A stretch of DNA of 64,000 bases, from IMG/VR virus record IMGVR_UViG_3300021373_002787, positions 22,217 to 86,216 of that record; one strand, given 5' to 3'. A program made the position numbers and the translations under genes. This stretch comes from a virus. This document shows positions 58,288 to 64,000 of the stretch, in pieces; the first letter of the stretch is position 1; every line of letters begins with the position of its first letter. The notes beneath the pieces were generated by a model. That model saw only the letters and a list, made by a program, of their open reading frames with translations. It was not told the origin of the DNA and did not search any database.

Positions 58288-59177
58288 TATTCTTCTAGTT
58301 TAATATCTTCGATTTCAACATCGAACGGTTCTTTATCAAATGGAGTAGTCTCAACTCTAATATCGTTTCCAACCTCTTGAATTGAATATGAATGATATTC
58401 CTTACCTATTTGCGGATCCATCAAATCTTTCATCTCCTGAACTATCTCATCCTTCTCTAGTTCTATAAAAGTTGATGTGCCGTCTTCCTCAATCACTGTT
58501 TTCCAATTACCTATCTCAGGAGTCTCTATTGTTTCAATTGTTGTTTCTCCCTTCTTCTTTAAAACTCCAAGAGCGGTAACAGTCTGGTCCTCTAAATATC
58601 TTTTAATAGAGTTGAGTAATATATTTGTCTGTGTGTTTATTTTATAATCATACAATTTTGATGTTTGGTTATAGGTGTAACTTGTAGACACGGTGTTTCT
58701 TCCAATAAACTGTCCCTCTTTAGGCTTTATTGAAATTGTCATAATTTCTTTATCATCTCCTTCAAGAGTTTCAAACTCTCTTTCAGCCTTAAAATAACTT
58801 TCCCATAAGTCTTCATTTTCAAATAACTGTTCAATTTTTACATTTACTGAAAAAAGAGAAGAACTTGGTCCGTAACCGCTACCATCCGCAAACCTTTTAA
58901 GAGCATTTGATAATTCTTCGCCTACCTGATACTTAATTGGATCTTTAACGGAAGCCCTAAATTTTAAAGGAGAAAGATTTCCATTGTTAAGACTTCCCGT
59001 TATATCAGCGTTTATTAAGGCACTAAAATAACTTTCAACGTCTTCTGTAAATTCTTTGATTCTATCCAACTCTACGGCTGAAATATCATACGCATATTCA
59101 TAGTACTCAATAACATTGGTAGTTACCGTAAAAGTGAAACTATAGCCCCATTTATTTAATAGTTCATCAAGTGTCAT
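58287..59177 (-). CDS. Structural protein downstream of the gp5-like gene (296 aa)
   Basis: The 296-aa protein starts MTLDELLNKWGYSFTFTVTT and is an alpha/beta protein with a long amphipathic middle (EQLFENEDLWESYFKAEREF) and an acidic end (IEDIKLEE). Strands such as TVSTSYTYNQTSKLYDYKIN occur in the centre. It overlaps by one base with both the gp5-like gene and the 214-aa gene, so the three are translated together. No known family is visible. Confidence 0.55.
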   Translation of the reverse strand: MTLDELLNKWGYSFTFTVTTNVIEYYEYAYDISAVELDRIKEFTEDVESYFSALINADITGSLNNGNLSPLKFRASVKDPIKYQVGEELSNALKRFADGSGYGPSSSLFSVNVKIEQLFENEDLWESYFKAEREFETLEGDDKEIMTISIKPKEGQFIGRNTVSTSYTYNQTSKLYDYKINTQTNILLNSIKRYLEDQTVTALGVLKKKGETTIETIETPEIGNWKTVIEEDGTSTFIELEKDEIVQEMKDLMDPQIGKEYHSYSIQEVGNDIRVETTPFDKEPFDVEIEDIKLEE

Positions 59178-59866
59178 TATTTACCAGTTTGTTGATAGTT
59201 ACTGTGTTCGCCTTTTAATTGACCCACTGTCGGTGTCGTGGGTGGAAGTGGAGGACCACTAGGACCAACCCCAGTTGGATGTGTATGCGCTAAATAATCA
59301 TCTAATAGTTTATTTAACCATTCTTCAAGTGACTTACCACGAACGGCTGGTTCACTCTCATCAGTACCATCATTTGTTGCTATAAAAATATCGCCTGAAT
59401 TAATAAAGATCTGTCCCTCTGGGCTAAATCGAATCATTGGGGCCTCGGTGTTTGATTCTCCAGTTGTAATTACAAGGCCGTCTTCGACTGAGTAATAGAC
59501 TCTTAGATTTCTTTCATCATCATAAACAAGAGAAATAACGTTTTGCGGCTCTTCACTATTCTCAAGAACCTCACTCTTCAGGGTATCATTCTGGTTCACC
59601 TGGAACCAATATTCCGGGTGATATATGTTACCATTATCAAAACGTACTGATACAATATCACCAACCCTAGGAACTGCATGGGAACCTGGAAGGTTTCTAT
59701 TCATTGGAGTTGCCCATGGAATAGCCTCTTCTGGTAAGAGGTCAAACTTACCAAACACTTTGATTCTACATCTACCTGAATAAAGCGGATCTTCATTGTT
59801 TACCACTTCACCAAGCCAATGAGAATCTCGAGTGTTGTCTCTATATAGCTCGTTAGTAGTCTCCAT
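59177..59866 (-). CDS. 5: gp5-like baseplate spike protein (OB domain, no lysozyme)
   Basis: The 229-aa protein has the N-terminal OB-fold of T4 gp5/VgrG-type spike proteins: WLGEVVNNEDPLYSGRCRIK followed by VFGKFD (about 17-42), then IPWATPMNRNLPGSHAVPRVGD and VSVRFDNGNIYHPEYW. The C-terminal part is a short beta region with LAHTHPTGVGPSGPPLPP, an HxH pattern as found in metal-binding spike tips. The lysozyme domain of T4 gp5 is absent, so peptidoglycan must be cut by another protein. It is coupled to both neighbours by one-base overlaps. Confidence 0.68.
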   Translation of the reverse strand: METTNELYRDNTRDSHWLGEVVNNEDPLYSGRCRIKVFGKFDLLPEEAIPWATPMNRNLPGSHAVPRVGDIVSVRFDNGNIYHPEYWFQVNQNDTLKSEVLENSEEPQNVISLVYDDERNLRVYYSVEDGLVITTGESNTEAPMIRFSPEGQIFINSGDIFIATNDGTDESEPAVRGKSLEEWLNKLLDDYLAHTHPTGVGPSGPPLPPTTPTVGQLKGEHSNYQQTGK

Positions 59867-61023
59867 TATTTATGTACGTTGTCATTAAGCGGTCCTTCAG
59901 AATCTTGAGGAGACCGATCATATACGTTAGCACCGATCGGCCCTTCGCTATCTTGTGGGCGCCTATCATGAATGTTTTCTTTAATTGGTCCTTCAGAATC
60001 TTTAGGAACCGGATCATATGCTGCTCCAAGTTCTCCTTTAGGAATCGTAGTCGGTCTATCTCCAGCCCCGCCTCCGCCAACAAGGTTTGCGATTCCATTA
60101 ACTGATCCGGCAGAAATAGCGTCTTGTACGGTTGATAGAGTATTTGCACCATGGACATTACCAAGTAGTAACTGTCCTTTAATGTTTTCTACAGTTCGAT
60201 CAACTGCGCTATCAATAATTTCGCCGGCTGCCTCTTTTGCAACGTCTCCAATCATTTGACCAATAGTTCTATTTTGATCTTGTAACATTGAATTGGCATA
60301 TTCACCCTTTCCACTGCTTTTCTCCCATTTAATTTTAATTTTAGGAGCTGCTGCCGCTTCAGGACTTCTATTTAGTCCTTCAAATATTTCACTAGTAGAA
60401 TTTAGGTCAAACTCACAGTGCCCAAGATCAATTGCAAAATGAGGTCTCTCAGCCTTTACTCCACCTTGACTTCCTAAAACATCAAGATTTGCGTTGGGTA
60501 CTGCTGCATTAAATACAGTTGAAGCTTTTTTAAGAATTCCTTTTCCACTGTTAAACGTTCTTACTTCAGAAACATAGATATGCAATCCAAAGGTTCGTAA
60601 GTTTTTTGGGATAACTTCAACCCATCTATTAAAATCAAATGCAGCATTTCGATAGAGATCCATCATACCAGAAACGGTAAGCTCAACAGTTTCTAGACAT
60701 TCAATTTCTATTTCTTGTTCTCCCCGAAAGGGCTCTGCCATATTCCACTGTCTTGTCTTTTCTAAACCACTAACAGACTGCCAAAACCAAGGGTATTGCG
60801 AATTTACCTTCTTTAAAATCTTAATAAAGTTTTTAAGACTATCTGCTCTTTCATCATCTTGACAGACATTCCTTAAATAGTCTTCTGCCATACCGTTAAG
60901 CAGGGGAGAATGATCACTATAATAGTCAAACATAAAGAAAAACGACAAATATGTCGGGTCCTCATGCATGGTATCAAATAGCTTGATCTTTCTAAAGTCT
61001 TTTGTGGTTCTAAAGTCCTGCAT
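59866..61023 (-). CDS. Structural protein with C-terminal DSEGP repeats (385 aa)
   Basis: Residues 1-220 form a mixed domain beginning MQDFRTTKDFRKIKLFDTMH, with FNRWVEVIPKNLRTFGLHIY and HFAIDLGHCEFDLNST. A helical stretch (IGQMIGDVAKEAAGEIIDSA) follows. The last 50 residues hold three tandem units of about 16 residues, each with (K/Q)DSEGP(I/L) and an N-(I/V) or N-V step: KDSEGPIKENIHDRRP, QDSEGPIGANVYDRSP, QDSEGPLNDNVHK. Such a repeat may be a flexible attachment tail. It lies between the hub and spike genes and overlaps the gp5-like gene by one base. Confidence 0.58.
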   Translation of the reverse strand: MQDFRTTKDFRKIKLFDTMHEDPTYLSFFFMFDYYSDHSPLLNGMAEDYLRNVCQDDERADSLKNFIKILKKVNSQYPWFWQSVSGLEKTRQWNMAEPFRGEQEIEIECLETVELTVSGMMDLYRNAAFDFNRWVEVIPKNLRTFGLHIYVSEVRTFNSGKGILKKASTVFNAAVPNANLDVLGSQGGVKAERPHFAIDLGHCEFDLNSTSEIFEGLNRSPEAAAAPKIKIKWEKSSGKGEYANSMLQDQNRTIGQMIGDVAKEAAGEIIDSAVDRTVENIKGQLLLGNVHGANTLSTVQDAISAGSVNGIANLVGGGGAGDRPTTIPKGELGAAYDPVPKDSEGPIKENIHDRRPQDSEGPIGANVYDRSPQDSEGPLNDNVHK

Positions 61024-61039
61024 ACTCTATTTATTATAA

Positions 61040-62548
61040 TTATCCAGCTGACTTAGCAGCATTTATTCTTGCCGGCCATTCTCTTCTTGTCAATATAACT
61101 TTTTGAGAATAGTTTCCTACAGAACCTTTATAAATTATATCAATCGATTCTATAATATAATAGCCGCTTAAGAACTGATCCAACATTTGCTCTGGTCTCT
61201 CTTCTTCACTCTTTCCATTATCAATAGCAGAGTCCTTAAATCCAGCATCTTCTTTCGCATCTTTTAGGTTACCTGCCTCGACAAGTCTTTGTCTGTCAAC
61301 ATGGTATATTAATACCGGTACCTTCATATATCTATAGAGACTTGCATTAAACGTAGGTATAGTGACCTCTAGTTTTATCTTTTGAGTCTCATCAAAGTTT
61401 CTCTTATTGTGCAGCTGGGAAAATATGTGGTTTGGATGAACATTTCCAAGACCCTCTTCACCGACATCTTGGCGACCCATATATTTATGTTTTACCAAGT
61501 CAAGATATTCTTCACTCTCCCTGTTTCCCTTTAAAGGTTCTTGAAGATCGATTAAATTTTCAGGGTCGGTTGAAAGAGCTTCGATTCTAAACTCGTCTAG
61601 TCTCTCCTCTGCATTATCATCATAGATTTGAATGTCTCTAAAATGACCGTGCAGTTCATTTACCGAATTTGATTGATTTAAAATCCTATATTTTTCAAAC
61701 CAATTATTAGTTGACTTAAAAGAAAGCTTGTTTGTTAAAAATAACTTAAACGGAGTATTATCGACACTAGTATCACTTTCCATCTCTTCGCTCATTGTTG
61801 TTGGAGGAGACGTCATAGTATCTTGAAAGTCTTGAATGCTTGGATTAGAAGCATTAAAAATCTTATTAATATCGATAAAATTCAAATAGTAATATTGGTC
61901 AATGAAGAAGTGTTGAAAGGCTTCGTCAGAGACATAAGATGTCGATACAATTTGTTTTATAAAGTCAAGGTAATTAATAAACGGCTGAATCCTGATTTGC
62001 TCATCAACCGTCTCGTCTATGTTTGATGCTAAACCCAGCTTTAATTCCTTAACAACTGCAGTCAAGTGCTCAAGAGATGTATTTGTTTCTAAGTGCTGAC
62101 AGTTTTCTGCAAATAATTTAGGAACGCTAACTCTACCAGCGATTGAAATCTTCGAAGGCTGTCCCTCCTTTGGAGGAGCCGATGTTATATCTGTGATTTC
62201 AAAGTCGAGATGAATTGATTTGTAAGTTGCTTCATTCTTTGATCCAATATATACGGTCATCTTGTCGCCGTCTCTTGGAAAACTATCAACTCCAAAAATA
62301 TTCTTACTATCAATTAGAGTAGCTGAAACAGTAGGGTAAGCGCCTTCAGATGAAAGAGTAAAAGACTTTACGTCATTCATTGAGAATGCATAATCGTTAA
62401 CAAAGATAAGAGGCTTTTCAATACCGATAGTCTTTGTTACCTTATCGTTCTTTTCAGCTGACTCTGCTGGATCAGGAGCCTCTATTTTTTTAGGCTCGAT
62501 GGCTGGCTCGACTAGAGCCAATATATTATTTTCTAAGTCTACTGCCAT
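61040..62548 (-). CDS. Baseplate hub protein, gp27/gpD-like
   Basis: A 502-aa protein in the position of the hub gene, between the LysM protein and the gp5 region. The strands FVNDYAFSMNDVKSFTLSSE and MTVYIGSKNEATYKSIHLDF, and the segment QLHNKRNFDETQKIKLEVTI, fit the tandem barrel fold of gp27-type hubs that hold the spike. The C-terminus ends in GSVGNYSQKVILTRREW. It has no enzyme motif. Its start overlaps the LysM gene by one base. Confidence 0.55.
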   Translation of the reverse strand: MAVDLENNILALVEPAIEPKKIEAPDPAESAEKNDKVTKTIGIEKPLIFVNDYAFSMNDVKSFTLSSEGAYPTVSATLIDSKNIFGVDSFPRDGDKMTVYIGSKNEATYKSIHLDFEITDITSAPPKEGQPSKISIAGRVSVPKLFAENCQHLETNTSLEHLTAVVKELKLGLASNIDETVDEQIRIQPFINYLDFIKQIVSTSYVSDEAFQHFFIDQYYYLNFIDINKIFNASNPSIQDFQDTMTSPPTTMSEEMESDTSVDNTPFKLFLTNKLSFKSTNNWFEKYRILNQSNSVNELHGHFRDIQIYDDNAEERLDEFRIEALSTDPENLIDLQEPLKGNRESEEYLDLVKHKYMGRQDVGEEGLGNVHPNHIFSQLHNKRNFDETQKIKLEVTIPTFNASLYRYMKVPVLIYHVDRQRLVEAGNLKDAKEDAGFKDSAIDNGKSEEERPEQMLDQFLSGYYIIESIDIIYKGSVGNYSQKVILTRREWPARINAAKSAG

Positions 62549-63117
62549 TATGCTTCGTTATTAGGTATTGTCTTAGTTGTTGTATTTGTGTTAACATCCT
62601 TTATTACCTTTTCAGCAACTGGATCGCTGTATGCCTGCTTTCCAAATACAATCTTACCTCTTTCAAACTTAAAGTTTTTCTTACCAACTGCAATTACGTT
62701 CGGTGGAAGAAGATTTTCCTTATCGTACTTCTTTTTAAGAGATTCAACCCGCTTAGCATCTTTTTCGGTAAGTCTTTTTGTATCGACAAACTGCTGCTTA
62801 ACAATATTCTCTTCTACTTGAGGTGCTCTATTAAACTTTTTAGTTCCAACCTCTGCAACCGGTATCTTAAGATATTGCCCTTCAACTATTGAGAATGGAT
62901 TCGATATATTATTAAACTTTAAAATAATATCTAATAGACTAGCGTCTCCATAGTATTTAGCGGCAATCAGATCTGGCCTTGCCTCTTGAAACTTATCAAC
63001 TCTATGTGCCTTTTCAAGCAATAGCGCCTCTTCTTTATTTTGAAAAAGAAGAGTCGGAATCATTAATAATAATTTTGTTCCGTCAGCTATTTTGTTTACT
63101 ATAGTTTTTAATTCCAT
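62548..63117 (-). CDS. 53: Baseplate wedge protein gp53-like, with LysM domain
   Basis: The 189-aa protein has a LysM-type segment at about 45-85 (RPDLIAAKYYGDASLLDIIL, then NPFSIVEGQYLKIP), as in T4 gp53 (196 aa), which closes the baseplate ring. The C-terminal half is basic and contains KKNFKFERGKIVFGKQAY. It sits between the hub gene and the tube/baseplate gene, with one-base and short gaps, consistent with the gp53 place in T4-like genomes. Confidence 0.68.
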   Translation of the reverse strand: MELKTIVNKIADGTKLLLMIPTLLFQNKEEALLLEKAHRVDKFQEARPDLIAAKYYGDASLLDIILKFNNISNPFSIVEGQYLKIPVAEVGTKKFNRAPQVEENIVKQQFVDTKRLTEKDAKRVESLKKKYDKENLLPPNVIAVGKKNFKFERGKIVFGKQAYSDPVAEKVIKDVNTNTTTKTIPNNEA

Positions 63118-63126
63118 CTTTAAGTA

Positions 63127-64000
63127 TTATCCATTTGCAATGTCAGAAACTCTAGTGTCCATGCCATCTGCAGGTCTTTGTTTACCGTAAGGTGTAGTAA
63201 TAACTTCACTACTTCCTGGGTTGTAGGCATCTGATTGAAGATACATTCTACCTCTACCGGCGTTAAACATGCTTTCAATTTCACCTTTGTCTCTCGCTCT
63301 ACCAGGTTTAAGAGTTATTGTAACCTTTAATTTACTTGGGAACCCTTCATAACCAAGAGGTCCTTCAAACGCAAATTCAGCATCTTGTAGAGTTAAGTTA
63401 CCCGCAACAATCATTGGATTCATTGGATTTCCTATCGTTAAGTGCCAATTACCCGTCGGATCACCAGCAACAAATGCATTTACAACAGTACCTCCTTGAG
63501 GACCTCCAAGTAGCTTCATTAGTCCTCCTCCAATAACGTTATCGAAAACTTTACCGTCTCCTTTAAAAAATCCTTCAAATCCTTCTTTAAGACTAGAAAA
63601 TCCACCCATTATCTGGTCTCCTAACCCTTCAAAATAACCTTTATAATCTCCACTTGCAAGTTTCTTAAAATCACCAAATGGTTTACCAACACTACCACTA
63701 CCAAGATACCTTGTAGCACCTCCCCAGAAAGGAGCATTGTTATATGTTAGAGCAAGCAAGTTAGACATTGTGTCCATAAACGCTGCCTTTGGAGATGTAT
63801 TACCATAGCCTCTAATATCATAATAGAATGTTAATGAAAAATCTTGTTCAAAAACCATCCCTCTTTCACGTGTTAAAATCTTGTCAATAACATTGTAGGG
63901 ACCAAATACTTTATTTGGATAGGTTTCTTTTGTAGGATCCCAGCCTCCTCCTTTATCTCTAATCATTGCGGCAGACGCTGCACTTCTACCAACTGCTGCA
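63127..64000 (-). CDS. Tail tube / baseplate-junction protein, 5' end outside the window
   Basis: The frame is open to the window end: upstream of the first ATG (63966) the codons continue as AAVGRSAASAA, so that methionine is probably not the start and the N-terminus is missing. The visible part has a beta strand FEQDFSLTFYYDIRGYG and a Gly-rich linker (about 100-165). A C-terminal domain with NWHLTIGNPMNPMIVAGNLT and LQDAEFAFEGPLGYEGFP follows, and it ends with KPGRARDKGEIESMFNAGRG. This resembles proteins that cap the baseplate end of the tail tube (gp48/gp54-type), but the exact role is open. Confidence 0.55.
   Translation of the reverse strand, partial: AAVGRSAASAAMIRDKGGGWDPTKETYPNKVFGPYNVIDKILTRERGMVFEQDFSLTFYYDIRGYGNTSPKAAFMDTMSNLLALTYNNAPFWGGATRYLGSGSVGKPFGDFKKLASGDYKGYFEGLGDQIMGGFSSLKEGFEGFFKGDGKVFDNVIGGGLMKLLGGPQGGTVVNAFVAGDPTGNWHLTIGNPMNPMIVAGNLTLQDAEFAFEGPLGYEGFPSKLKVTITLKPGRARDKGEIESMFNAGRGRMYLQSDAYNPGSSEVITTPYGKQRPADGMDTRVSDIANG

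Noticed and set aside
59853-60164. 103-aa minus-strand frame within the 385-aa gene
   Set aside because: It is a shifted reading of the DSEGP repeat region; the 385-aa frame has better composition and fits its neighbours by one-base overlaps.

Overview
The window is a stretch of a large T4-like (contractile-tailed) bacteriophage genome, AT-rich and densely coding. Every gene I can support lies on the minus strand, so the units read from high to low coordinates. The T4-type replication and recombination set (gp41, UvsX, gp43, gp45, UvsW, UvsY-like, gp61, gp32) and a contractile baseplate (gp25, gp6, gp5 and gp53 types) support this. Almost all start codons sit behind A-rich leaders without a Shine-Dalgarno sequence, and the phage carries a protein with four S1 domains. 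Together with collagen-like and Calx-beta adhesin domains, this suggests a marine Bacteroidota (flavobacterial) host. The host is an inference.

Layout in transcription direction. (a) 64000-53742: baseplate and neck genes: tube/baseplate protein (cut by the window edge), LysM gp53-like, hub, gp5-like spike, several unknown structural proteins, the S1-domain protein, an amidoligase-like/beta-helix protein, gp13-like neck protein, gp25. (b) 53723-29590: gp6, a gp7-position protein, large fibre and adhesin proteins (648, 1210 and 2556 aa), a collagen-like fibre, a membrane-anchored coiled coil, and tube-like proteins. (c) 29582-24092: a small processed-looking glycine-rich protein, RuvC-like nuclease, a 307-bp non-coding region, then gp32, gp61, UvsY-like and UvsW. 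(d) 24055-11728: about 15 consecutive genes, most starting with a near-identical 14-residue leader (consensus MKHVKLFEQFVNEA). It resembles the T4 capsid-targeting sequence MKTYQEFIAEA and ends in a gp21-type [L/I/V]-x-E cleavage site. (e) 11615-308: HAD phosphatase-like protein, methylglyoxal synthase, N-terminal half of DNA polymerase, nrdB, a 2OG-Fe(II) dioxygenase, nrdA, a terminator-flanked leader gene, clamp gp45, C-terminal half of DNA polymerase, two tiny genes, uvsX and gp41.

The most exciting content is region (d): an apparent arsenal of virion-internal proteins made to be packaged in the head, proteolytically trimmed and injected with the DNA. Several look like nucleotide enzymes: an NMN-adenylyltransferase-like protein, a Pol-beta-type nucleotidyltransferase, and two ligase-like nucleotidyltransferases. 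Several carry second, internal leader-type sites, and two contain what look like translated former intergenic leaders, so small internal-protein genes appear to have fused into polyproteins. Other points of interest are the DNA polymerase split between motifs A and B with five genes between the halves, a recurrent GATATATA box 23-37 nt upstream of several genes (candidate late promoter), a promoter-gene-terminator cassette at 5123-5663, and a phage methylglyoxal synthase. I saw no tRNA, CRISPR array, insertion sequence or plus-strand gene.
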